DNA from: Taxawa tesnikishii (nom. ined.)
Taxonomy: Eukaryota; Ascomycota; Dothideomycetes; Dothideales
Length of the DNA: 64,000 nt
Assembly: GCA_030247885.1 (NCBI GenBank)
Contig: JAPDRO010000003.1
Span: forward strand, 1,426,001-1,490,000
Reading direction: 5' to 3'
How positions within the stretch are numbered: the stretch's first letter is position 1; each line of letters starts with the position of its first letter. This document shows, one piece after another, positions 1 through 10,254 of this stretch. Position numbers and translations under genes: made by a program. The notes below the pieces were generated by a model that did not search any database, was not told where the DNA came from, and worked only from the letters and a program-made list of their open reading frames with translations.

Positions 1-1
1 C

Positions 2-1228
2 CGCCGCAAGAGCACCAACCTAGCCGCCAACAATGCCACGCTCAGCGCCGCCGTACAGGCCGCCGCCGAGGGCGATGACGGAGGAGTCAACATTTCTCAC
101 AGAAGAAGTACTCCATCGAAATCGGCCATTGCCTCCAGTCCTACGGCTGGCAGCCTCCCACACCACATATCCGCTCCAGATGCCCTACAGTTTTCCAAAA
201 ATAGAACAAACAATGGAAGCGCCGTGGTGGACGGACCATCGCTTGCGAGCATGTCGAGTGAGAAGGGAAGCAGCAAGCCACGCATACGTCGTGCCAGTGA
301 GGGAACGGCTTTGTCTAAGAAGAAGTCTGGTCAAGGTGATCTGAAGTGCGAGACCTGTGGTAAAGGATATAAGCATAGCAGCTGTCTCACAAAGCATCTG
401 TTAGTCCCTCTACATCAACCCGCACGTCGGAGCGCACGTACCGTCGTCTTTTGATCGAACAACTCCTTGCTGACAAAACGCAGCTGGGAACATACTCCGG
501 AGTGGCAGCTGACGTCAAAACTGTTGATTTCCAAGCACCAGCAGGTGCAACTGCTCGAAGCGGCGAGTGTGCTCGTCAACATGAATGCAGACGCTCTCGC
601 GAGCGCCGAGAATACAAAGGCTATCGATAGTGATAACTCGTCTGCATCTCCTGCGGCATCCGGATCATCCGGTCTTCGTGATGATGATATCAGCTCTGCG
701 GAAACCACGCCTCCGCCGCAAGCTGAGCACTCTTTCGGGCACAGAAAGCAGCACAGCATCGCGAGCAGCGCCGGTTACTCGCGCTCGTACCAATCCGCGT
801 ACTCCGGACCAGGAAGCCTTCCTAGGTACCAGGATGATGTTCATAACAGCCGCAAGTGGAGCGTTTCCAGCAGCCGGCCCGTCACCGCCGGTGCATCTAT
901 TGCTGAGAGTTATCCGGATGAAGACCAGGCAGACCTTGCTGCCGCGGTGGGTCTATTGAGCTGCAGTTACGGGACGCCAAAGTCCGGCCCTGTGCAGCTG
1001 CCTCCGGATGTTCCACCCGTCCCACCGCTTCCAGCGAAATACCAGGGCCTGGCTGGTACCTCATACCAGCAATCGTCGAGCTTGTTGAGGTCCCGTTACA
1101 GCCCGCAGGAAGATGTCGATATGGATGAGGAATCATCCGAGGACGATGGTGAGCAGCATTATCACTCCACCAGGCAGAGCCGGGCAGACGATCACGATGA
1201 CGGCGTCTTCGGCGCCATGGAGGAATAG
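2..1228 (+). CDS. C2H2 zinc-finger regulator, 5'-truncated by the window edge
   Basis: Probable nuclear DNA-binding protein. The frame is open from base 2 with no start, so the 5' end lies outside the window. Exons are 2-399 and 484-1228. The intron 400-483 (GTTAGT...CAG) splits the single finger, and splicing restores CETCGKGYKHSSCLTKHLW followed by EHTPEW, a C-x2-C-x12-H-x3-H finger. No second finger is seen in this part. Upstream is Ser/Lys-rich low-complexity sequence. Downstream is a short helical stretch, then Ser/Pro-rich sequence, a proline-rich patch (PPDVPPVPPLP) and an acidic C-terminus ending GAMEE-stop. Only the finger is diagnostic; target genes are unknown. Without the splice the finger lacks its last His, which supports the intron. 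Confidence 0.8.
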
Positions 1229-2056
1229 TCGACTTACCTCCGCAACGATGGATGCTTTCGTGTTGTCATTCTCTGGAAGCATACAGCAACAATCACCTGG
1301 ATCGACTGGGTCTTTTGTGAATCAACCGGCAAGGTCTCCGCAGGCCCTCCATTAGCACCGAGGAGTGGGAATTCTACCTATCAGGGTTAGTATATCCCAT
1401 GAGGTTAAAGCTAAGAAGGTATCTTCGAGCGTCGAGACGGCTGCTTCTTATCACTCATTTGGATGCTGAAATGTTAATGCCATTTTTTTGTGTTGTTTCC
1501 TTTCCTGTGTTTGTCTGTTTCGCGGTGCAAGCGGCGTTCCATGTGGATGTGTCAAGCCGAATAGCTGCTTTCAAGCAGACGAGCATGAGGATTGGCGCAA
1601 TTGAGACCACGCTATGATGGTCTATCCGTATAGGAAATGGAATTGGAGTTCATGTAGAGCATAGCCCGACACAGATGAGTTCCAATTGAGCCGCTTTTCT
1701 CGTTGCTTAAAGTCAACACGAACAGCAAAGACGGGTACACCTGCGAAAGAAGTAGAAGAGAGACAGAGAGCGAGTAGTTACAGAGGTACATGAAGCTTCC
1801 CTTGAGCTACCCTAGTCAGTTCAATCAAAAGCAATGTTCCATCCACGGCGATCTTTTACCCTATTAGATCGACGTCATCCGTCAACGCGTACCAGTCCAC
1901 TTTCCAGTGACGGACCGCTCCACCTTCTTGTTCCTGTCCGAGTGACGTTTTCGCAGTTGAGAATCATCTCCAGATGGGTGACATTCCCAGGACGATCTTC
2001 TATCACGAGGGGTAAATTGTGCAGTTGTGCAGGCGACGCATCCTACGCTTGTAGCC
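1229..2056. other. Intergenic, C2H2 gene to Nudix gene
   Basis: This stretch is the 3' flank of the C2H2 gene and the promoter and leader of the Nudix gene. Short open frames such as 1399-1617 and 1834-2106 have no recognisable domain and look like chance. I see no repeat or RNA gene. Confidence 0.5.
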
Positions 2057-3005
2057 ATGTCGAAACACCCGACGTCCAACGCGCCCGTCTACGCCAACTT
2101 TGCTAGTGAGAAACTCACAATCGGTGCTGGTGTGGCTATTTTCCACATTGCGAGCAAGAGAGTCGTTGTGTGTTACCATTCGCGAGACAGGTATTGGTTC
2201 TTGCCGAAGGGGAGACGAAACGCCTCTGAGGATACGGCGACGGCGGCGCAAAGAGAAGGTTTCGAGGAGGTGTGTCCATGCTTTCCATCCATCCATATAT
2301 ATATGTGCACGAGAGCATGGTGAGGAATGAATGCTTTAGGTTTGGAGACCCAGGCGCCGCAAAAGTAGTCACTTAGTAGCAAATGCCACAGTATCCAAAC
2401 GCTGATCTGCCTCTGCGCGCAATTAGTCCGGCTACCGAAATCGCCTGCTTCCTTTGCCTATACCGCACCGCCAGCCCCCGCCCGATGACATCGAGACGCC
2501 GAATCCCTTCGTGACTGAGCCCCTCTGGACGCAGTTGATGCCACAGTCTGCGACTGCGCAATACATACTTTTCTGGTATGCCGCCGAAACTCTGCCAGAG
2601 GATGCCGAGACGGCGTTGAACGTGCTTCATGCGCCGAAAGCATCAACCTCTTCTCCCTCGGCTGTATCAGTACCGATAGAGGATCTGAAGCTGGAAGAAG
2701 CCAGAAGAGCATACGCAATACCGCCGCCATATCCGGACGATCTGAGTATTGCGCAGAGAGTGCAGATGGATGCAAGACCGGATCATCAGGGCAAGACAAG
2801 CGTCTATGAGCCGGTTAGACATCAAGGCACAGGCGTAGATGAGGAGGAGTTGTTGTACGAAAGTTATCTGCTGCCGATTGAAGAGGCGAGGCGGAAGTTG
2901 AGGGGAAGTATCATGGCGGATGTGGTACGCAGAGGCTGGGCGGCGGTTGAGTTGAGGATGCAGATGGAGGAGCAAATGAGGGAAGACAGGGGCGAGAGCG
3001 GATGA
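2057..3005 (+). CDS. Nudix hydrolase-domain protein
   Basis: Predicted hydrolase of a nucleoside diphosphate linked to another moiety; the substrate cannot be told. Exons are 2057-2269 and 2427-3005 (about 263 aa), with a 157-nt intron starting GTGTGT. The intron interrupts the Nudix box, and splicing gives GRRNASEDTATAAQREGFEE followed by SGY, matching G-x5-E-x7-R-E-U-x-E-E-x-G-U with the metal-binding Glu residues present. The position normally occupied by a hydrophobic residue after RE is Gly. The start MSKHPTS was chosen because the conserved beta strand (LTIGAGVAIF) begins about 20 residues later. The C-terminal half is charged and helical, ending MREDRGESG. It resembles the fungal family of Nudix proteins of similar length and no defined role. 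Confidence 0.8.
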
Positions 3006-4889
3006 GGACAAGGTCAACAAAGAGTCGAGGGTTTGAACATGACCGCGGCACAGATATGTGGACGTGACTAGGGAAGAGTCGGCGATCAGGGTCCTACGTA
3101 TGCACTCGATCCGGAATAGGAGAAGGCAACCTCGCAGACAGCTCCCTCTATCAAGCTCTGCATGGTATGGTATTACCCACCATGGATGCAGCGAAGGCGC
3201 TCAATCGGATCCTTTAGCATCAGGACTGTCCACCCTTGGGCGGAATCGTCGTTGAGTCCGACTGCAACCTCTCGAGGAGAGATCTGTTGGTCCACTACGG
3301 ACTTCGAACACTCCATACCTCGTTTGTTCGAGATGAGGGCTGATCTTTGAAGCTACCCTCGGCGATCGTGAGCTGTCGGCAAATGCCACAATTCCCAACA
3401 TTGTTGTGCTGTGGCTCGGAGAAGTGCACGCAAGGTCAATCCGACACCGGCACCATGAAACAATGTCAATTATGAGGACGTGGCCGCAGACCTGGACAAA
3501 AATCTTCCTTCGATCCCACTCATGGGCGACTTAGCAGAGTTGGTTGATTAGAACCTGATTCAGAGACATGTCTCAGCCATCTCTCACTGGGGCGGCTTCA
3601 CAGTCGATTGCAGTGCGCATGATTGTGCTCACCCAGTCACTCTTCCGTCTCGCATCCGTGCCCAACTTGGGCAAAGAGAGTAAGCGGAGACACAGCTTGG
3701 TAAATTACATAGACTCCTTCGTCTCTGTTGCTTCGGTACCCAACACTTTGTTGTATATGTAGACGATATCGGCAAAGAATTCATCTTCGAAGCGGAGGAG
3801 TGGTCTGCCAGTTCTCTCCCACTCCTTTCATTAAGCTCCCGATTCATCTCGCAGCTGATCGAGTCTCTTTCTGATGCTGCGGCACTTCTGCTCACCGCAC
3901 TGGAGCCGAGCATCTATACCCAGTGTTCGAAGAGGATTCTCCTTCGCATAGATGGACCCGTTCTTGCAATTATTTTCATACGGGCCATCGGTCGCGATGG
4001 CATACCCGTGGTCGGATCGTTGTTCGCATGTTGATAGTTTTGGGATCAGTTGTCGAACGCTATACTGCTGACCAACACTCTCCTCTTCTCCGATGGCCGA
4101 GCTGCTTGTGGAAAGGGTATTGCTGATACAGTCAGGCTCTGTTGCCGTGATGGCTGGCGACTGGTCCTGTCGAACACATGCAGCACGCGTAGGGACACTA
4201 GAAAACACTTTCGACCCGGAGGCAGCGATAGGATTTGCGGCCGGATCGTTTCTGTGCTGTGCAGCTGTATCCGTTCTAGCAAACCGCTTCTGTGCACGAA
4301 TTACGGACTCTTCGGATCTACGTCCTCTTTCGAAACGGCGGCTTCTAGCGACTATGTCTTGCCATCGTCGTTCGCTTGCGACATCACTAAGAGCTGCGCG
4401 GTCGGATACCTCAGAACCACGACCGAACAACATCTTCAGAGGCTCCGTTGTTCAGCAATAGACACTGCCAAGTCTGAATCTGGTTCGCTTTATTGTGGCG
4501 TTACTTGCCTTTGAGAAAAACATGAGTGCGCCTGCTCGACGTCATTGCTATTTTCTCGAGATCGGTCGTCTCGTACGGTGTGTGAGTGTGAGTTTTCGCT
4601 GAAATTTGTTGTAGATTCATCATGCTCGGTACGGTTGCACAACTTCAAAGGAATCCATTGTGCTAGTCGTAACACAGATGTCCAGATGATCTGGCGGCGA
4701 CATTAAACAATACGTACAACTCCGGGTCCCTGCAGAGCCTTGGACATGGCGTTACCGTGTTGCAAGTCTGCAATTGGAAGGATGGACTCGGTAAAATCGT
4801 TGAAGACTTTGGCATTCACATGCGTGCCTTTACACTTTCGGGGCTGTCGACCTCAGTATATACAACGAGTCTAGTGGGGAGATAACAAA
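3006..4889. other. Gene-poor stretch with weak ORFs
   Basis: No gene is recognised here. The longest frame is 3831-4433 on the minus strand (200 codons, basic and Ser/Arg-rich, no domain). On the plus strand a frame from about 3470 to 4035 reads through only a few stops with moderately protein-like composition, including VVYVDDIGKEFIFEAEEW near 3750. This could be a decayed gene, but nothing in it matches a family I know. Composition is not AT-rich, so there is no clear sign of repeat-induced point mutation. Confidence 0.3.
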
Positions 4890-5876
4890 CTATTTCAGCT
4901 GCTTCATGAAGTCAACGACCATGCTTCCCACATCTTCCGGCGCCTCGATGCAATGCCAGTGACCGACGCCTTTCATCACATTCATGTTCTTTTCCTTGGT
5001 TCCCAGGGCATCCATGATCTTCTCGCAACCGGATAGAGGAGCGCTCTTGTCTTCCTCTCCGGCAATGATGAGTACCGGGCATGAAACTTTCTCATATCTG
5101 GGTGGCGACTTCCAAGAATCAGAAATAATCTTGCACAGGCTGATATAGCCTGCAGGATTCATTCCAAGAATCAGCTCCCGGATGAAAGCCGAGTGGATTC
5201 TCTTAGCGTTCGAACCAACGGCAGCCCAGGGCACGGTATCAGCCATGGTCTCCATACCGCCCTGGGCGACCTTCTTGATGCGGTCCTCGAACATGGGCGC
5301 CACGTCCTTGTTAGGAAAGACAGGGCCGATCAAGACGAGTCCAGTTATCCGATCCGGCCACTCGGCTGCCAGTTGCGGTCCTGTCATGCCCGACATTGAA
5401 TGTCCGACGTAACACGCCTTGGAGATCGAGAGGTCGTCCATGAGGTCAATGACATCTGTAGCAAGGGAGTGCACGGATTGTTCGATTTGCGTATAGGGGC
5501 TGAGCGCAGAACCGGTAGTGTCCAGAGCGACGCATCGGTATCCTTCCTCGGTCAACGAGGGTATGACGGCGGTGTAGTAGTTGTTGCTTGACCCTAGGCC
5601 GTGGCCCTGGCCTTGTTGTCAGCAAGGTGATTATGATGTCCTACTTTCCGAACAAGACAAAGGCTGTAGAAAGCAAACTGCTGATTGATGGATGTAGGGT
5701 GCGTGATTCCACGATGGGAGAAGGATTTGCCTAGTAAGAGATGTACAAAACTCGTGAAGGACTCCGATGAGACTATATGCACGTACCATGATCAATGTTC
5801 CTTTGGGAGAGGCTCCATCTGCAGGCGCCCAATCTTTGTAGTAGATGCGCTTGTAGTTGACTTGAGTAAATGGCAT
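4890..5876 (-). CDS. Alpha/beta-hydrolase fold protein
   Basis: Probable cytosolic esterase, lipase or epoxide-hydrolase-type enzyme; the substrate is unknown. Exons on the minus strand are 5876-5787 and 5606-4890 (about 268 aa), separated by a 180-nt intron. Splicing restores the oxyanion-loop strand as LIM-GHGLGSSNNYY. The nucleophile elbow is GHSMSG (Ser nucleophile), followed by the cap region and a late strand carrying EEDKSAP (candidate Asp) and GVGHWHCIEAP (catalytic His). All three triad residues are therefore present. The start MPFTQVNYKR was chosen because it is the only ATG preceding the first strand at the usual distance. No signal peptide is visible. Confidence 0.85.
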
Positions 5877-6574
5877 GGCTAATGCAGTGGCACTACGAAA
5901 ACTCCGAGTATATGAGGAGATATGGCACGCTGCTGTTGCAACTCTTAATCTTCTCATCCTTCATCTACACCCTCCTCAAGGTTCTCCACTTTCAACAAAG
6001 AGGGGAGTTTGTTCCTTCCGACGTCACTGCTACATCCAAGAGCACTTCCGAAAGGTTGACCTCGGAACAAACCTCGGGATTTCGCAAGCGTGGAAGAGTT
6101 GGGGACTTCAGCTTCGACTTCGGCGTCACCGCATTCCTGCGAGAAATCCACGTTCCTCTTGCTCATCGACTATGAACGTTCAAAGCACGAATGAATGCAG
6201 TACGCGGTTGAAGCTGCCCGGTGAGGCATGTAGACAATAAAAAACCATGTACGGCTCCAGATTCGAGACAAACAGTCCATCTCTTAGCTCTTCTCTCGCG
6301 CTTCCCACCCCTCGTCTCCCACCCCAGAAGAGCCTGGTTGATTGGCATAACCATAGTGACAACACTCAGTATAACAAAACGGCAGGAGACTGCCGCTGGC
6401 AGTTCTGCCAATGCGTGTGTCGAGAAAGAATCTAGCGCGTCTTCTAAAGCCCCCAGCAGAAGTGTCGTAAAAAGGCCCTAGCATGCACAGTTCTGAGCAG
6501 CAGCTCATAACATATAGCTGTTTTGAGGCACATAGGATTCCCTAATCATCGATACGCCAAAGCAATCCCACCAT
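5877..6574. other. Intergenic, upstream of the hydrolase
   Basis: This stretch is the promoter side of the minus-strand hydrolase. Open frames at 5870-6240 and 6163-6481 overlap on both strands and show no domain. Nothing else is supported. Confidence 0.4.
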
Positions 6575-7347
6575 TTGGCCCGCCTCGGGTCATCGTTAAA
6601 CTATGGCGAGCCGGAAATCCTTAAACCATTCGATTTCCTACAGAACAGTACCAATCTGCGTTGCTCTGTTGTTGAAAGGGAACACTCAGACTCTCGCGGC
6701 CTCAAACCGTTACGTCAAGATGTCATGCCTGGCTTCGAGGAGCTGTTGTTGACATGCCCGAATCTGCGCAAGCTGTCCCTCGATATTCACATGCTTCGCA
6801 GTGGGTGTGTTCTTTTAGGCTCCAACTTGACGAGCTGTATCTTGACGTGGCTCGACACAGTGCCTGGGTGTGTACTGCTAGCCCATGTTTCTTTCGTTGC
6901 TGACATTGTTTGCCCAGCCTGGAAACATTCTCTCCGCTCTCAGCAAATTTTCGTAATCCAAGGAAGCTCACATTGCCATTCGACTTAGGTGTCAAGAACA
7001 GGAGAGACCCCGCTCAACCTTATTTTACTGTGGACGCCTGCGTAGATATCTAGGCCAAACTATAACCCGAACATACCCGGTCTTCATTCGCAATGCTCCG
7101 TATAAAATCCGGCGCTCCTTCACCAATGGGTTACGGGCCATTCGAACATTTCACCAACTTTGGAGTGAAGCTGTCCAACGAGGACGACGAGTTGGCAGTT
7201 GGCAAAGATCAGGTTACTTGCGAAGTTTTGGAAAAGGCAGAGACGAAGGGAGAAAGACGCGGTCGATGGCAGGCAGCGTGGAAACTGGCGCATTGTGGCC
7301 AGGTGAGTGTGAACACTATTTTGTACGTATCGTATTTGATTAACTAA
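6575..7347 (+). pseudogene. LRR/F-box-like remnant
   Basis: A short stretch (about 6720-6820) encodes FEELLLTCPNLRKLSLDIHM followed by LRSGCVL. This resembles the leucine-rich block of fungal F-box-like proteins, which often read pNLr.L.Ldi followed by dGCV. No F-box start is visible upstream. After about 6830 the frame loses protein-like character, and a second weak frame (7093-7347, containing GRWQAAWKLAHCGQ) may be a later piece. I treat it as a truncated or decayed gene copy. A real multi-exon gene that I fail to assemble is possible. Confidence 0.25.
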
Positions 7348-8295
7348 CGCTATCTGGCCGCAGTCCGAGGTAAAACTGTATTGTCGTATGCGTGCCGCTA
7401 CGGCGCTGTTTCTCTCCCTTTTCTTCGATAGTCAATCAACCGCGCCGGTAGGCTATTGAGAGCAGTGGAACCCTGTCGAGCAAAATCTAGAGAATGCCTC
7501 GACACAGACTTGGAGGGTCAGGATGTGAGATCTTTGTAAGACACATTGATATGAGATTTTGGAGCATTTGAAGACAAAGAGAATTGACCGCCTCGTGTAC
7601 GCCTTCCAGAAATAGGAACTCACATTTGCCACGACCACAACGTTCCACAGTCCCACAGTCCGTGCCAGGATCATGGCGATTCCATGCCAACGATTAACCA
7701 AAAAAGCCGACCCGCTTGCTGCATTTCCCTTGTGCAACCGCGGGGTTGACCGCCTCCACCGCGACCACGCAGCTTTCATCCAAGATTCGAAACTCTTCCC
7801 TGACAACCATGCATGCATTCTCGTTGTGCACCGGTCCGGGAGCAGCTCTCTGCATGTTCCGATGGTCTTGGCGACGTGTTTATGGGATGTGATTGCCCAG
7901 GCACGAACGGCTATACGAGACGTCGCTGCTTGTTTTCGTGGTGTTACATTTTTCGTGTATTCTTGTCGGGATGTCCTTGTTATAGCATATCACGAGAGCT
8001 GACAGGTAACGAGACCGTTTGCTTCCTTGCACCTTTCTCCACGACCGATGATCGACCTTTTCGTTTCAATTGGCTGTATCTACCAAGTCCTCTCCAATGT
8101 GCTTTCCTCCTCTTCACAAGCCCCAAGCATCCAAGTCGGTCAGCAAGGAGAGAAGTGGCGTGACATCGCCTTCCCTTTACGAAGGTGCTTTATACAATAT
8201 AACTTCAAGAGCCTCAGACAGCCTGTCCTTCATTCTTCGTTCACGAACCTAAGAAACAAACCAATCTCAACCACAACCTACCTCAGCCTCACGCC
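7348..8295. other. Intergenic before the secreted-protein gene
   Basis: No supported gene. Overlapping frames on opposite strands (7453-7818 minus, 7673-8002 plus) have no domain. The last 110 bases hold a TATA-like TATACAAT at about 8191, placed plausibly for the gene that starts at 8296. Confidence 0.35.
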
Positions 8296-8697
8296 ATGGC
8301 GCTCCTCATCACTCTCCTCACAATCGCGGCGACGCTGCTCACTTTCGCCACCTCGCTGCCTCAACCCCGTACACTCTCGCCGCGCCAACCTCTCTACAGC
8401 AACACAACCGCAATGAATACCACCGTCACTTGGTACCAGCCCTTCGGGTCCGACTCCTCTTGCGGGTTCCCTGTTGCCAACGGTACCCTGCATACCGATG
8501 TCTGCATGACTATCCACACAGCTTCTCTCGGGGTATACCGGCTTCCACACCGCGACTGCATGGTCCAGATCTGGAACGACATCGCTGATTGCAGTGGTGA
8601 TGGAGGCTGGTCGCAAACGACCGTGCCGATGGGCAATGGGTCGAAGTGTCTTGACGTGGGAGTTTTGGACGGGGAAAGTGGCAGAGGAAGAGTCTGA
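8296..8697 (+). CDS. Small secreted Cys-containing protein, effector-like
   Basis: The gene encodes 133 aa with a clear N-terminal signal peptide (MALLITLLTIAATLLTFATS, then LPQPR) and a possible Kex2-type site after SPR. The mature part holds five Cys, three N-glycosylation-type NTT/NGT/NGS sites and a compact core (TWYQPFGSDSSCGF ... VYRLPHRDCMVQIW). It was recognised by architecture, not by family, so an extracellular or apoplastic role is an inference. The start is the first ATG and sits about 105 bases after a TATA-like box. Beyond the annotated stop, the neighbouring frame to 8989 remains protein-like (VELFLRGPRGRIDPDGYTM). One base too many in the G4 run at 8671-8674 would fuse the two, so the C-terminus is uncertain. 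Confidence 0.6.
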   Translation: MALLITLLTIAATLLTFATSLPQPRTLSPRQPLYSNTTAMNTTVTWYQPFGSDSSCGFPVANGTLHTDVCMTIHTASLGVYRLPHRDCMVQIWNDIADCSGDGGWSQTTVPMGNGSKCLDVGVLDGESGRGRV

Positions 8698-9258
8698 AGT
8701 GGAGCTGTTTCTGAGAGGCCCACGAGGGAGAATCGATCCGGATGGGTATACGATGACTGGGAAAGTGGTTTTCAAGGTCGAAAAGCGGCGCTTGAGGAGG
8801 GACATACTTAGGCGCGTTGGAAAAAGGGCAGGGCGAGCGCGTGTAGGTTATTGGCAGTGGCGGTCTGGCGATGAGACTTCGGTTGAGATTGGCTTTGGAA
8901 TGGACCTTCTGCTTGATACATACCTATGGGACACAATCGACCTTTCACTTTTCCGTCTTCCGCTTGCAGAGCACCGTCTCACCATATAAAAGATCAGCTG
9001 TGTTTCAATCGTGAAATCGAAAAATCTCTGCTCTCCTGTTGTCCACCGAAGACCAGCTCGTCACCCGTCCGACGCTGTGCCGGACGCGGCGTGCGCATGC
9101 GCTGATTATCCGTATGCTTACGGAACAGACCAGGCTCCAACCTCATATCCCTGAGGAAGCAGTAAATGAGGGCTTGCCGCAAGGTAGACGTAGAGCAAAC
9201 GTCCCGGCTCTGTCGAAAACACGTCCGTTCGTTGTTCTTCGCACCCTCCTCAGCACCT
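8698..9258. other. 3' flank, convergent with the ankyrin gene
   Basis: This stretch contains the protein-like overlapping frame to 8989, discussed with the upstream gene. After that I see no feature up to the stop codon of the ankyrin gene. Confidence 0.35.
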
Positions 9259-9942
9259 TCACTTCCCAAGTCCCGTCTCTTCTAACTTCTCTCTGACGCC
9301 CTCGACGGCTCCCTCGCCCTCCCCACTCTGTTCACCAGCCCTCATCACAACGTCCTCTTCCTCCCCTTCCGTGGTAGCCTTCGACGGTCCCGCCTCTTCC
9401 CTCTCCTTCTCAGTACCGCCAGCTTCAAGCAAATAGGCAACTACGTCGTCCTTTCCGGCCCGCTCAGCCTCGAAGATGGCGAGGTTGCCTGCTTGGTTCC
9501 GCACCCACATATCGGCTCCGGCCGCGATCAGTACTTTTGCGGTTGCAAGATGGCCGTTCAGCGATGCCCAGTGCAGCGGCGTGTTGCCGGAAGCGTTGCG
9601 GCGATTGAGAAGAGGTGTTGGCGAGGAGAGACTAGTGGTGAGGGTCTTGAGGAGTGTATTCAGGAGGTCTGATACGTGGTCAGTTAGTGGTCTCCAGAGG
9701 CTGGTGCCTTGCTGAGAGGTGAAAACCTCACCAGTCAACCCGTTCGCGGCGCAGAAGTGGAGAGCGGTGTTGCCACTGTCCGGGTCGACGCAGGCTTCCC
9801 AGACATCCTTCTGTTCGCATTGATACTTCTTTGTCAACTCCGGGAGGTACTGGGCCAGATCTTCGACCTCGTTCGCGCGGATGAGATAGAGGATGTCGTC
9901 GACCTCGTCGGCGGTGAGCTGGGGCGGCGTTGTCGTGTGCAT
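9259..9942 (-). CDS. yar1: Yar1-like ankyrin-repeat protein
   Basis: In yeast Yar1 is a dedicated chaperone of ribosomal protein Rps3, acting in cytosol and nucleus during 40S assembly; the same role is inferred here from size and layout. Exons on the minus strand are 9942-9732 and 9668-9259, giving about 206 aa, close to yeast Yar1. The N-terminus (LTADEVDDILYLIRANEVED) is followed by an ankyrin repeat (DSGNTALHFCAANGLT), a second (ASGNTPLHWASLNGHLATAK) and a third degenerate one, then an acidic Glu-rich tail. The intron 9669-9731 is 63 nt with no in-frame stop, so retention would insert 21 residues. Splicing joins ANGLT directly to DLLNTLL, as expected within a repeat. Confidence 0.8.
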   Translation of the reverse strand: MHTTTPPQLTADEVDDILYLIRANEVEDLAQYLPELTKKYQCEQKDVWEACVDPDSGNTALHFCAANGLTGEVFTSQQGTSLWRPLTDHVSDLLNTLLKTLTTSLSSPTPLLNRRNASGNTPLHWASLNGHLATAKVLIAAGADMWVRNQAGNLAIFEAERAGKDDVVAYLLEAGGTEKEREEAGPSKATTEGEEEDVVMRAGEQSGEGEGAVEGVREKLEETGLGK

Positions 9943-10254
9943 TTGGTTTCTCCAATGTGCAAGAGGAAGAGATTACCGAGTGTTGTTCTACAAGTATGTG
10001 TGTATGTATACTCGAGTATATGGACAATGACAACGATGTACTCGAACCAGAAACATTATTTTTCTTGCGGGGTTACGACTTTCACAAGCCATTGCCAAGC
10101 CATGTAGAACGTGTACTAACACAATACATACAACAACTCCACAGCCCTCTTTAGCTTGGTCAGAGAACGAGTATAGTACAGAGCCTGTTCCAGCACTACT
10201 AACGCAACCATATACTCATGCGTCTTCTGCTGTGCAGAACCGAAGCACGTCCGA
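9943..10254. other. Short intergenic gap
   Basis: This is the promoter of the ankyrin gene and the 3' flank of the PQ-loop gene. No other feature is seen. Confidence 0.5.
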
